Assembly: GCA_001600875.1 (NCBI GenBank)
Contig: BCLD01000010.1
Coordinates: forward strand, 748,349 to 812,348
From: Solicoccozyma terricola
Lineage: Eukaryota; Basidiomycota; Tremellomycetes; Filobasidiales; Piskurozymaceae
Length of the DNA stretch: 64,000 nt
Direction of reading: 5' to 3'
Of this stretch, positions 1 through 14,182 are shown in pieces. The first letter of the stretch is position 1; each line of letters starts with the position of its first letter. The position numbers and the translations under genes are program-made. The notes under the pieces were generated by a model that saw only the letters and a program-made list of their open reading frames with translations, had not been told where the DNA came from and searched no databases.

Positions 1-2007
1 AGCTGATGGAGCAAAGCGTCAACAAACAGCTCTCTAAACGGCAGGGTTGCAGGTTCACCCACCCCCAGTACTCCTTGATATGCTTGATAGCAAGGTCCTT
101 AAGGCCTGCAATGATGAGGGCCTCACAAAGCTGTCGGTAGCTCCATTTGTTAGCTGCGACCGTGATACAGACTTTCTCTCTCACTCACATAGTGATGCAA
201 GTACGGAGTCATCCCCTTGACCGAGCTTGGAGTCTCGTACGCCAATCGCATCGCCTTGGCAGCTTGCTCCTCATTCTCCGGAATGCCTGCTATAACTGCC
301 CACGAAGCTGCCGCCCAGCTCAACTGTCGTTCTGGTCCGCTGACGAAGGCTCCCAGCTCAGCGTCGTAGTAGTGCTTCTTGTACGCGAGTGTAAGCCTGT
401 CAATGACGGTGGCGATGTCGATTGCTTCGGAATTTGGGGATATGCGCATCGGTGCTACGGAGATCTTGAGGAGACTTGCGAGCTCGACAATAGCCTTGAG
501 ACAGTAGATCATGATAGCCAACTCGGAGCTTTCCTTATGAAGAGTGGGTTCCCCTGTGTTCCTCACAGATATCAGTCCGGTGACTCACGTGTAATGTCGC
601 CTCTACAATACCCAAGACTCACAATCGATGAAATGCCAGCCCTCTCCACCACCAGACGACGATACCTCAGGGACAAGATATTGTAGATCGGGTCCAAGGT
701 TCCCGAAGAACAAGCCGAATTGCTTGAACGCCACTTCGAAGAGATCATGGCCACATTCCAGGTCACCAGTTGCCTTGACGTAATCTAGAAGGGTGACGGA
801 AAAGAGCATGGCGTAATCGACTAAAGGGCCTTCGTCAGGAACTTTCTCCGGGTGATGCGAGCGTCAGAAAATTGCTCACCAATCGAGTTGCCGCCGAAAT
901 GAGGTGTAGGCTTCTCATACACACAAGCAGCTAGTAGGCCATTGTCATTGAAGGGCATACCCGCGAACAGGTAGAGACATCGTTTGGCGAGATCGTAGTC
1001 CTTGAAAGTGGCATATGAACACAGAGCTTGTAGGCGCAAGTCTCCGATCCTGGATATAGCACGTTGTGCAATAATGTCAGCGGGTAACTTGGTGATACAT
1101 GGACTTGATTGAACGTACCACAATCGCATATCCCTCCGTGGCCCATCCTCGTACACGGTCTGCATGCAATTTCTCAACGTCCTCAACGAGACCTCGTCGA
1201 TCTTCCTAAACAGCCGCTTGTCACCGTCGGAGACAACAGATGACAGATTCGCAAATGACAGAGTAGGAGGATCATTCGACGGCGCTGAAGTAACGGCGTG
1301 TGCAATTGGATTTCGGATGCGGATACCAAAGCGGAGGGAGGTGCTGATAGCTTCGATTTTGACGTATCGAAACGCATGCCGACGAGGCATGTAAATGTGG
1401 TCAGGAAGGCAATCCACGCTGTGGGATGGGGCGGAGGGATTAGCATAATCTACGAAACAAGATCCAAGGGCAACCCACTTGATGATCTCGTCGGGAAGCC
1501 AGCTTGCACTAATCCACGCTCTGCAGGAAGGTCTACATCAGATGAAAGCTCTCGGTTATAATTGTCGGATACGAAATACAAACTTGTAATCGTCGAAGCT
1601 TTCCGCAATATCGTTCAGCACCTCCCCGTAGACAATCTTGACTCGTGCAGGAGCATCCGGAGGCTCGACCCCGGTCTGCACACCTTCGATATCGAATTCG
1701 AAGAACCCAGCTCGATGACCACCTGTTCAGTGCGTGAACGCTTCAGCAAAACCCCATCCGCACGAAGCCACCGGTGCCGTTTGGCCAGCTCACCAAAATC
1801 AAATATCACACTGTCGCCTTTGTGCAGGACTCTATCCTCTCCATTGCTATCTAGAGGTTGTGCGCTCCATCCCATCAGCGCCTTCTCATCTTTCACCACC
1901 TGAATGGCCCGCAGAGGCTTCGAGGAAGTTCGGGTGAGCTCTGGTTTCAAGGACTCTGCGATCTGGAGGAAACGCTCGTTGTGTGGACCGGGGATGGATG
2001 GGCTCAT
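1..2007 (-). CDS. alpha-L-rhamnosidase-like glycoside hydrolase (GH78 type), 3' end outside window
   Basis: Multi-exon minus-strand gene starting at the ATG at 2005-2007 and leaving the window at base 1. The N-terminal exon contains GDSVIFDFGE. Later exons give APARVKIVYGEVLNDIAE, then SWLPDEIIK spliced to VDCLPDHIYMPRRHAFRYVK across an intron ending CCCACAG, then EVSLRTLRNCMQTVYEDGPR, and RLW spliced to IGDLRLQALCSYATFKDYDL (intron about 1052-1120). These blocks match the fungal, bacterial-type GH78 family, which removes terminal alpha-L-rhamnose from glycans; EDGPRRDMRLW/IGD lies in the (alpha/alpha)6-barrel catalytic region. The segment near 1-146 continues as WSYRQLCEALIIAGLKDLA and KEYWG. 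No secretion signal is evident at the chosen start, so the protein may act inside the cell. Exon order is clear but not every junction was settled. Another GH family with the same fold is the main alternative. Confidence 0.72.
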
Positions 2008-3914
2008 TGTTGCGGGTTAAAGTGGAATGGTCCTGCGATGACTGGTGATTGAAGGGGACTCTTTAAGGGACTCTACGTCCATCCTCTTGCCATGACTGAA
2101 CAACTATTATTACCGTCCAGAGATGTAGATCGGGTCAACAACAGACCGGTGCGCGGAGAAATGCGTTTTGTGGCCATTGCAGTCGCTTCGATAATTACGC
2201 CGCGATGTCTCAGAAGGTCGAAGAGGACTCGAGTCGCCCCTGCCGGTAGGTGATGGCTGTGATACTAGGGAAGTGGGAACCCTGCGAAGTAACGACCCGA
2301 CTGGCTCGCAATGACTATGGGCCGACATAACGTGACAAGCACTCTCCAGGTAGATATATGCTTTCTGGAGCACCAGAGGCTACATGACTCTAGGGGGCCA
2401 CAGTCACAGCGGTCACATATAAGGGCTCCGTGATAGCGAGTCCCGCCGGGGGGGGGGGGGGCTCTGCAGTCAGATCATCCACTAGTCCGCATCACCCACT
2501 GGACCCCCGATATGACCTCCAAATACAAAGCGCAACAACAAGTCGTCCCGATGACATCGTTTGACAAAAGGCGACATGAAAGGACACTAACGACGGATGG
2601 CTTGCGGATGGAGCCAAATAGACCTTGGTTGAGGGCAAGAGTGAATGGAAGGTCCTGACGGACAATCCGCGGGCGCTTCTGGGTGATTCTCGCAGGTCAG
2701 TCCACCGCTATTATCGTCGGGATCGAGTTCTCGTCAGTTCCACAGACGATTCCAAACATGGACGTCAGCTCATACCAACTGCTTCGGATGAGTCTTGCGA
2801 GAAAGTTACTCGGTATTCCTGCTTTGAATATAGTGTTTAGAATTTCCGAAGATGCGTTTCGCACATATTGTTTGCTGGCAAACACTCTTCCTTGTCATGT
2901 GAATCTTGACATGACAATCTCCTGGCGTCCCTGCCACAGAATCCCACACTCTCATCTTTCCCGCCTACCTCCAACGGGCCCTCCCTATTCGCAACCTTCC
3001 GAATCATTGGCCAGTCCACCGGAGGATGAATATCTGATAGGTTTGGACCAAAAATATGGTTCTGGAATATCATCTTGTGGACCTTACATCGGTGTCATGT
3101 CAGAAGTCATCGCCAAGGACTAGCAGATGAAGTTGGGTTCAAATGTCGTCCTTGTATCCGCTACGGCAGGTATGCATTCTTAAGGGGTGTATATTGGGGA
3201 ATGGCTCTTGACCGACCATTGGTCACACGTTCACGGCAGTTCTCCTACCTCGAATGCGTCGGAGGAGTAAATCTTCCTCGGACTTTTTCTGCGCCGTCTT
3301 CCCTCCCAGTCCTATCGGCCAGAATCTCAATACTCTCGTTGAGCCCACGCTCACCTACCTCTTCACTCTTGCCCGTCAAAAAAATCCCCTCATCTCCAGT
3401 GTCATCACGACTGTCGTGGATGTCTAGGATGACTGCGTGCACGCTGCGAGAGCCTGAATCGGCAGGAAACATATGTCTACTATGATCGAGACATTTCCGA
3501 TCTTCGCAGCGGCTATCGCCCTCATTGGTGTGATCACGAAAAGAAGTTTACAAATACAACTATGCAGCCGGAGTCTGCCGCGTGTTCTTCGTCTCCCTCG
3601 TCGCATTGGCATCGACGATGGTGACCAGGTATCGCAGGGTGGGGCATACACCGGGGAGTCCGCTTCTGCGAGACTTGGGGTCCAAGACTACAACCTTTGG
3701 GCACGATGGATGACGCTCTGATTGGGCTGATTATGACGACTTGCTATGATAATGCTGAGAGATTCGATGAGATAGATGGAGATCGATGTACAGCTGCTTG
3801 CCACCGATGTTTGAGCGGGGAAAGTAGCCCGTCACTCGCATGTTCAGAGCATGTTCAGCTTCGACATTCAGGTCTTTGCTCGGACAGCAGACAGCAGCTC
3901 ACTCCAAAGTCATC
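2008..3914. other. unresolved spacer, possible short multi-exon gene on +
   Basis: The first part is the upstream region of the rhamnosidase-like gene and includes a G homopolymer around 2448-2461. From about 2530 to 3780 several plus-strand open stretches could be joined by GT-AG introns. One is an ATG at 2532 leading to a basic segment. Another is a start at 3127 (MKLGSNVVLVSATA) spliced to a hydrophobic stretch containing SPIGQNLNTLVEPTLTYLF. A third hydrophobic block (AAGVCRVFFVSLVALAS) lies near 3560-3610. The hydrophobic blocks suggest a membrane protein, but I could not make one continuous model or recognise a family. It may be a real gene, a decayed gene or chance. Confidence 0.25.
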
Positions 3915-7205
<3,291 letters not shown>

Positions 7206-7885
7206 AAGGTGGTGGAGAGAGGGCAGGGAGAGGGACGTGCACGGGCACGGGGGACGGGGGGGATGTTGTATATTCGTCATAAGCCTATATCCGGACGAAG
7301 CTTATCTACCCTGTCCCCGGTTTCAGCCTCTCCCCATGGAAGCTTATCTACCCCCGTTCCCCCTCCTCTCTCCCCGCACGCCCCTCCCCTCCTCCCCCCC
7401 CCCTCTCGCCCCGCGTCCCGGAACAATAGAAAGTGGAGGTGGTGGATGTTCAGGCACTCTCTTTGTCCTATTGTTCTTTGTTCGGATGGTGGTTATTGTT
7501 CTCTCTCCAGCATACACCACCATGCAACCCCCAGCCCACACCAGCAACGACAGACCACCCGATGGCGAGCAGGACGGCTCGGTCGGCTGGACTGGAGAGC
7601 AACGACACGACGGAAGGATCTCGCTGTCAGTCAAACCAATCATCACGACGAAACAGCCCAACGTTTTGCTCCATATACCACAGATAAACCCCGTCTATAC
7701 CTCCAAGCACACGGTGTGTTGTGGGTATTGGATACCTCAGTGAATCCATCTTCAATAACTCACTTCGTTTCGTGTTGTGCGTTCAACGGCGAACGAATAC
7801 CTTTCCCCCCATTCCACACTCCCATTCCATTCCATTCCGTTCCGGATTTGAATCAACAAAGGAAACCAGTTCAACAGCGATATAA
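7206..7885. other. intergenic region between DHX35-like and CCCH genes
   Basis: GC- and CT-rich spacer. It holds purine-rich G/A runs near 7210-7260, a C/T-rich block near 7360-7420 and an ATTCC run near 7815-7845. Open frames here are low complexity and overlap each other in several phases, so none is called a gene. It should contain the DHX35 terminator and the promoter of the downstream zinc-finger gene. TATAA occurs immediately before that gene's ATG, which is too close to be a working TATA box. Confidence 0.6.
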
Positions 7886-10800
7886 ATGACTCTTCCAGAT
7901 GACGATGGTGTTGGAGGCGTTGATCTGAATGTCGAATCTTCACAAGAGCGTGAGACCGCGACAGGGACCGGGACAGGGACAACGGGTGAGCCTTTCCTTT
8001 CATTCTGATGCACTCGTCAATGGAGGTTCGGGTTTAGTATGAGATAAGGCGGAAAGGTTGCTCATTTTACCTCCACATATATACTATAGCAGATGGAACG
8101 GGATTAGTAGATTTAGGTGAGGGTTGTTAGCTGTAACATCACACTAATTTCAAAGATAATGACAGTCATACGGACGTTTATTGACGATATTTACTTCTTC
8201 CCCCTCTCTACACCTTCATCAGATGAACACAAACCCATCCATCAATCCATGTCTGCTGATAGAGCGACGTTTTCTATCCCTGAATTACTCAATTTGAGTC
8301 CTGGATTAACTGATAGGAGGAAATCGAACAATTCGAATAGTAAAGTCACGGGATTGAAAGGTTTACATGATCTACCACCACGAAATACCTCATTAGTTCA
8401 TCGGAGAACAACAAGTTTAGAAGGTCAATTGATAAACTTGACGATTAGGAAATCATCTTTTCCAATTGATTCAATATCAAATTTGAAAAATCGACCTTTC
8501 TCATCATCTGGTAGAGCTTCGTCAATTGCTCAAACTAGAGGAATCACAATAGCTGCTGTTAGATCTTCTTCGTCTTCAGTTGGGAATACTAGTCCGGGTG
8601 TTTATTCTGGTGGTGGTGGTGGTGGTGGGGGTTCTGGCTCCCTTTCACCAGTGACGAGGAAGAGTTCGATTGGGAGGATGGGGGAATTGATTAGTCCTGG
8701 ACCGATGAGTGCGAGTAGTTTTAGATCGATGGCGGAGGAAATAAAGGGGGTGCCGAGAACAGACAGTGAGTGGATTTCATTGGCTTTCTCTTCAGTCAAA
8801 GAAGAACCGGGTTTTTATTCATCATTTCTTTCTCACTCACAACGTGCGCCATTTCGTTGTCTCTCTCTCTCTCTCGCTCTCTCTCTCTCTCCTTTTTTTT
8901 TTTCTCCCCGACCTCTTTTTTCAAAACAGTCATTCTTTGTAAATTCTATCACGTAGAAGGTCTCACTTGTACCGCTCGACCTTGTCGTTTCGTACATGAA
9001 CTCCCACCCCTCTCTTCACCCACAACCAACAAATTTCGTACCGCTTCAATTTCAACAAGTGATCCTCGTGATAGCGTACAATCGGAACCTACTATCAACG
9101 AAGTTGAAGGCGAGGAGGGTATGGAAGATTTGGTAGAGGTTTATCCTATGAGTGGAGGAGGTACAGGTCCGAAGGGTCGTCTTAGTATGGCTAAATATAG
9201 GAGTAAGTTTCCCGCGGGGGGGGGGGGGGGGGCAACATCTGCTGTGTATCGACGTCCGTTCTGACGAAAGGCGCTCGTTGCGATGAGTAGCCGTTCCTTG
9301 TAAAGACTTTGCTATTGGGACTTGTCTCTACGGAAAATACTGTTCATTCCTGCAGTGAGTCAGAGAGAGTGGATAGCCAAGGTCGATTACTTGATGTCTG
9401 ATCGATCTCCGCCCCGACTCTTGAGCAATTAGTGAAATTCCCGATGAGCAGGTGAATGGCAATGATGAAGATGACGAGAAGACACATATCGGGTCAACGG
9501 ACGATAAGAACGTCGAGAGCTTGAATGATCAACCTATCGACAACGACATTCCGGCAGTCCTCGTTGGCTCGACGACAGACAGAACTCCGTCTGCAGCCTC
9601 AGCTGCACCATCCGCTAGAAGATTCATTCCCACAAAGTTCACAAAGGCAGCTATCACCGTTTCAGAGTACCGGTGGACCAAGAACGAAGGTCTTCATCCG
9701 AACCTTCCATCGTCGGCGACAACCGAGAACTTTAAACGTTTGCCGGAAGTGATAGATTGGACCGCGGAACTGAGTCCTAGGACTGTTGTCACTCCCGCAC
9801 AATGGGCATCAGCGCCTCCTCAGTCAGTTTGGATCAGAGGACCGCCGAGTTCTCTCCAATCGAGACGCACAGTTGTCGATGAGAAAATCGATGGGGATAA
9901 CGGACCGACTCCTATTCTACCAATCACCGCATATACTTTCGATACGACGTCTACTCCAGTAACGCCTCAGGATACGGTTACCATTCAATTCGAGCACGGC
10001 CACCCTGTGTATGGCGCTTTCCCTGCCATTTCAATGGGTGGATCGTCATATCGGCCACACGTAACAAACCACGCCGATGAACTCGCTCCCGATTCATTGC
10101 CCCAGTCTGTTATCCCACAGCAGCGACTTTGTGGGGAACAATCGTATGAGGTGAATCCGAATGACACTCCTGTCGCTCCATGGAATGACAAGCTGGAATC
10201 AATGTGGCAAATGGGTTACACTCTCGGATGGAATAGCTTTGCGGATGCGCAATCGTACGAGGCCCAAGCTCAAGCTCGGGCAGATAATGAAGTTGCAGCA
10301 GCGAGACGGGAGGGTATGCTGCAACTTGGGATATCACAACTTTCCGTGGCTGCTGCTCAGGAGGCAAGATTTACTCATGGTCTTATGAATAGACATCCCG
10401 CTAGGAAGCAGATGAATTACAAGAGTGGGTGGTGCGAGTTTGCCAAAACCATTGATATCGGAGGAGCTTAATAGACTACCGATTCATAGCACGGCTATGC
10501 CAATTTTATGTTGAAGGAACTTGTCCGCACGGCGACAACTGCACGTAGTAAGTCCCACTCGCCCACCTACCTTCCTCTCGCTGATTCACATACTAATCCA
10601 CTTATTGTGTCGAGCAGTAAACACGGAAGTGTACCTAAGAGTCCTCGCACTTTAGCTTGGGCAATGCGTGGGACTCGCAGCACGGACAAACACCTGTATA
10701 AAAGTGAGCCTGCTCCCTTGCTTGCTTTTGCCTTTCTTTCGGGGTATCCGTATGCTGATCCTGGTGTTGGAAAACTTCACAGCTGTACCGTGCAAGTATT

Positions 10801-11676
10801 TCAACTCCCTCGTTGGATGCGAAAACGGAGACGAGTGTCCGTTTATACATGAGTTGGTTGTTCCCAATGGTATACCAATGATTTTAAAGCCTAGGCCGTG
10901 GCGAAGTGAGTGGTGGCTGATACGGCGGGTTTTGCCCCTCCTGATTCTTTCCTGCTTCTTGAAGTGTGAACTAATCCGCTCATTTGCCTTGTTCTCTTCA
11001 TTCACAGCCAAGCCTTGTAGAGTGAGTACCTGTGGAATCAGTCGACGTATGGAGTGGTCCCCTGAATATATATATCATTACTTTACTAGCACTATCAACG
11101 AGGAACCTGCTTTGCCGGAGAGAACTGCGCGTTTGCACATGTTTTCATCGGGACCGGTAACGAGAACATATCCAACAGAGTTGAAACGGAGACGAAACCT
11201 GCACCTGCACCTGCACGACCTGAACGTTTTGTCAGAGGTGCTGTCCCTGCGCGGGGCAAAGAACATGGTAAAGATCCCAAGACGGTGCCGTGCCGGTGGT
11301 ATCAAAGCGAGCAGGGCTGTCGGTATGGTGGCGTATGTCAGTTCCTCCATGATGTGGTTGAGAGCTCGACGACGGAGGGGAAGGAGGTTGACAGACGAGA
11401 TAGTGCGATGGATGATGATGATGATATTGAGGTGGTTCAGGGAGATGTTGATGTCGTGAGTTGTTGTGTTGTTCTGCTCTTGCGTTCTAGGAGCTGATCC
11501 GTGGTCAACGACAGGTGCTTTTGCGAGCGTTGACTGAGTGTTCTCCGTCGATCGGTCCAAGCTCCAAGGACGGTGAAGAAAGGTCGCCGCCGTCGTCTTC
11601 GTCTTCGTCACCGTCTCCGTGTGTGTCGTGTGCTGAAGATACTGTTCCCCCACCCTACGACCGTGCAACCATGTAG
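7886..11676 (+). CDS. multi-CCCH zinc-finger protein (six fingers)
   Basis: Starts at ATG 7886 (MTLPDDDGVGGVDLNVESS), with many introns, ending at TAG 11674-11676. The N-terminal half is Ser/Thr-rich with a Gly8 run near 8610-8635. Six C-x7-9-C-x4-5-C-x3-H fingers can be assembled: 8938-8997; 9299-9433, whose final His codon is split by an intron; 10498-10624, split; 10791-10850; 11016-11140, split; and 11291-11350. Between fingers 2 and 3 lies a disordered region of about 330 residues including an Ala/Gln/Arg-rich helix near 10260-10340. CCCH fingers usually bind single-stranded, often AU-rich, RNA, so a role in mRNA processing or stability is likely but inferred. No RING (makorin) or RRM (U2AF1) domain was seen, and the spacing does not fit Nab2. 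The specific ortholog is not recognised. Confidence 0.85.
9217..9231. repeat. poly-G tract at an exon/intron edge of the CCCH gene
   Basis: An uninterrupted G run follows GTAAGTTTCCCGC inside the intron after the exon encoding RLSMAKYR. It is one of several long G/C homopolymers found in introns of this window. Confidence 0.8.
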
Positions 11677-11689
11677 AGCGAGGTAGGTA

Positions 11690-11748
11690 TATTCCATATT
11701 CCATATTCCATATTCCATATTCCATATTCCATATCCCATTTTCCATAT
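11690..11748. repeat. ATTCCAT heptanucleotide tandem repeat
   Basis: About seven copies of a 7 nt unit (TATTCCA) between the CCCH gene stop at 11676 and the next start at 11902. It forms no supported coding sequence. It lies in the presumed 3' UTR or promoter spacer. Confidence 0.85.
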
Positions 11749-11901
11749 TTCTTGTCAAGCAAGCATGTCCCTCCCGCGTTCCTGCTTTTTCTTGTTTTCG
11801 ATTCAGAATTTACTGTTATCATTCCATTTCATCCACAGCACTTCGTTGTGACATCGACATCGACATCGACATCCCCCGCCCCCGTCCCCCAGTCTACGGC
11901 C

Positions 11902-13726
11902 ATGCCTGAGATCTCGGATACCACTCCCTTCCGGCTTGCTGAAAAGTACTACAAATCCCGTCAACCCCCTCTGTCGGACAGGACCAAGGTCGCTTCAGAC
12001 GCTACCACCACCCAACACCGTCGTAGACGAGTTCGTGCTGCAAGGCTGCTACAGGAGACGAAACCGTGTTTAGCTGGTCGAGGGGTGTTGAATGTGTCTC
12101 CGCAACCGGATGATGAGATCGTTGCTGCTGGGTGGGACGTTGATGAGGATGGACTTGGTGGACGACAAGTCAAGAGAATCATGTTGAAAGGGTTGGATAA
12201 GGATAGGGATGACGAGAACGAGAACGAGACGGCACAGGAAGGTTTTGTGCTGGCAGACGGTGAGCATATGTCGTTTCGTTTTCGTTGTGGGATATGTCTG
12301 GTCACTGACATACATCAACGACAATCCAGGAATCATCCTCCTTCCATCTTATCTCTCCTCCTCGTCCCAACTACACCTCTTACAGCTTACCCTGTCAGAA
12401 TACACACTACCACCAAACCCACTCTCATTAACCACACACTATGTCCTCCCATCTCTTTCCTCTGAATCCTTCTTCGACTTGTACGCAGGAGAATCAGAGA
12501 CGCTGATACCTAGCGTCGCCGAGATATTAGCGCAGTCTTCCAACGTCGAGGCTCCTCTTAGCTCGATATATCGGCAAAATCAGCGGGATCAGCAGGATCA
12601 GCAAGATCAGATCCAATCTTCAACATCAACTCCAACTCCAATCCCAACTCCAACGACCCTCTCCCGCTCAAGCTCTTGGAAAAACGACAAGCCATCACCT
12701 AATCTATGCGGAAAGACCGCCAGTGTATTGATGAAAGAGCTAAGGTGGTGTAATCTTGGACATGTATACAACGTACGTTCCCCCCATTCGATTGAAAAAA
12801 AAAACGAAACAGTCTCCCCTACTGAAGTCTTTTTCAAGGCGGTTCCCTTGAAAACAGTGGACGAATAAAGCATATGATTTTTCTCATAATTCATCGATCA
12901 AGTTCCCGGATGGTTTAGCTAGGATTTGTAGAGATGTTGTTAGGAGGATACCATGGGAGGACGTGTTTGATGGTGATGATGGGACTGATACCGATCAGGT
13001 GGATTGGACGAGGTGGGATGATGATTATAGTGAGTTTGCTTTCGCCCTTCGTTTTTTTTTTTTTTGGCAATTATGATATACTGAAGCTGACGGAGAACTT
13101 GTTCCCGGAATAGCGCCAGATACAGGTTGAGTTGGACCTGCTGTTTTGTCCTACGAACAACATGTGTTGATACCCAGTCGTTTTTTTTTGGGGGGGGGGG
13201 GGGGGTTTGCTGACGGAGAACTTGTTCCCGGAATAGCGCCAGATACAGGTTGAGTTGGACCTGCTGTTTTGTCCTACGAACAACATGTGTTGATACCCAG
13301 TCGTTTTTTTTTGGGGGGGGGGGGGGGGTTTCAGGTATCGTTAATTATTACCAACTCAAGGACACATTGATGGGACATGTTGATCGTGCAGAGTGAGTTG
13401 ATTCCATGCCCCAATGTTCAACGTCGCCATTTCCCCGGATGGCTGATCTCCAAAGATTCAAAACACACAGAGTTGATCCTTATAGACCTCTCATCTCTCT
13501 CTCGTACGTGAATTCCACCCCCCGTCCCTTCCCCCGAAGCATCAAATGCGAAAGAAAAACTTTCTAATCTGGTCGACTTGAAATTTTAACAACGAATAGT
13601 CTCGGACACGCCTCGATCTTCCTCCTAGGTTCGACGACCCGTGATACCGAGCCTATCCCTGTGATCCTTCGAAGTGGTGATGTCTTGGTGATGAGTGGGA
13701 AAGGAAGGCGGTTTTATCATGGTGAG

Positions 13727-13761
<35 letters not shown>

Positions 13762-13792
13762 GGGGGGGGGGGGGGGGGGGGGGGGGCGGGGG

Positions 13793-13831
<39 letters not shown>

Positions 13832-14155
13832 CTTTCTGTTTATGTGCGGGAGATAGGTGTACCGAGGATCATGGAAGGAACGTTACCTAGGCATTTCCAA
13901 CCATCTCAGGAGGATGATTATACGATGACTGCTTGTAAGAGGTTTATATCCACTGCGAGGTGAGTGAGAACTTGGGGGGTGGGGTGGGGGGGTGGTTTCG
14001 TTTGTTCGTTGAAACGAAACGAAAACGAAAACGAAAACAATTTTTGATTCTCATTCGTTTTGTTCGTTATAACTTGTGACAACAGGATAAACGTCAATGC
14101 TCGTCAAGTATTCCCCTCCTCCTCCCCTCCCCCCCGGAACCTCCCTCTAACATAA
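11902..14155 (+). CDS. ALKBH1: ALKBH1-like Fe(II)/2-oxoglutarate dioxygenase
   Basis: Starts at ATG 11902 (MPEISDTTPFRLAEKYYKSR) and ends at TAA 14153-14155. The AlkB core is assembled over several introns: LRWCNLGHVYN spliced to a WTNKAYDFSH exon, FPDGLARICRDVV, GIVNYYQLKDTLMGHVDRAE, PYRPLISLSLGHASIFLLG and VILRSGDVLVMSGKGRRFYH. The iron ligands are H13376 and D13382 (HVD) and the His codon at 13718-13720. The 2-oxoglutarate-binding arginines are in the RINVNARQV segment. The FLLGSTTRD...GDVLVMSG arrangement fits the ALKBH1 branch, which demethylates tRNA and DNA bases. Two introns are exceptional: one carries a 123 bp tandem duplication and the next-but-one a G tract of about 100 nt placed between the iron ligand exon and GVPRI. 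Substrate is not deducible from sequence alone. Confidence 0.9.
13086..13331. repeat. 123 bp tandem duplication inside an ALKBH1-like intron
   Basis: Two head-to-tail copies, 13086-13208 and 13209-about 13331, each starting GCTGACGGAGAACTTG and ending in a T8-9/G15-17 run. They look nearly identical over their whole length. They lie in the intron that starts GTGAGT near 13031 and ends TTTCAG before GIVNYY. The near identity suggests a recent duplication, or an assembly artefact at the G runs. Confidence 0.9.
13729..13830 (+). repeat. about 100 nt G tract in an ALKBH1-like intron
   Basis: A G homopolymer broken only by an A near 13761 and two Cs near 13787 and 13793. It begins right after the donor GTGAGTT and the intron closes at GGAGATAG, just before the codons for VPRI. 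On the sense strand it could form G-quadruplexes in the pre-mRNA. Confidence 0.9.
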
Positions 14156-14182
14156 TCTAACAAAAAAACACGATTCCACCCT

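Noticed and set aside
7209..7889. Plus-strand frames between DHX35-like and CCCH genes
   Set aside because: Two overlapping phases are equally open over CT- and GGA-rich DNA. The sequence is low complexity and no family signature is present.
13071..13286. Open frame on the minus strand with two identical halves
   Set aside because: It is produced by the intronic 123 bp duplication and its poly-G/C (Pro) ends. It lies inside an ALKBH1-like intron.
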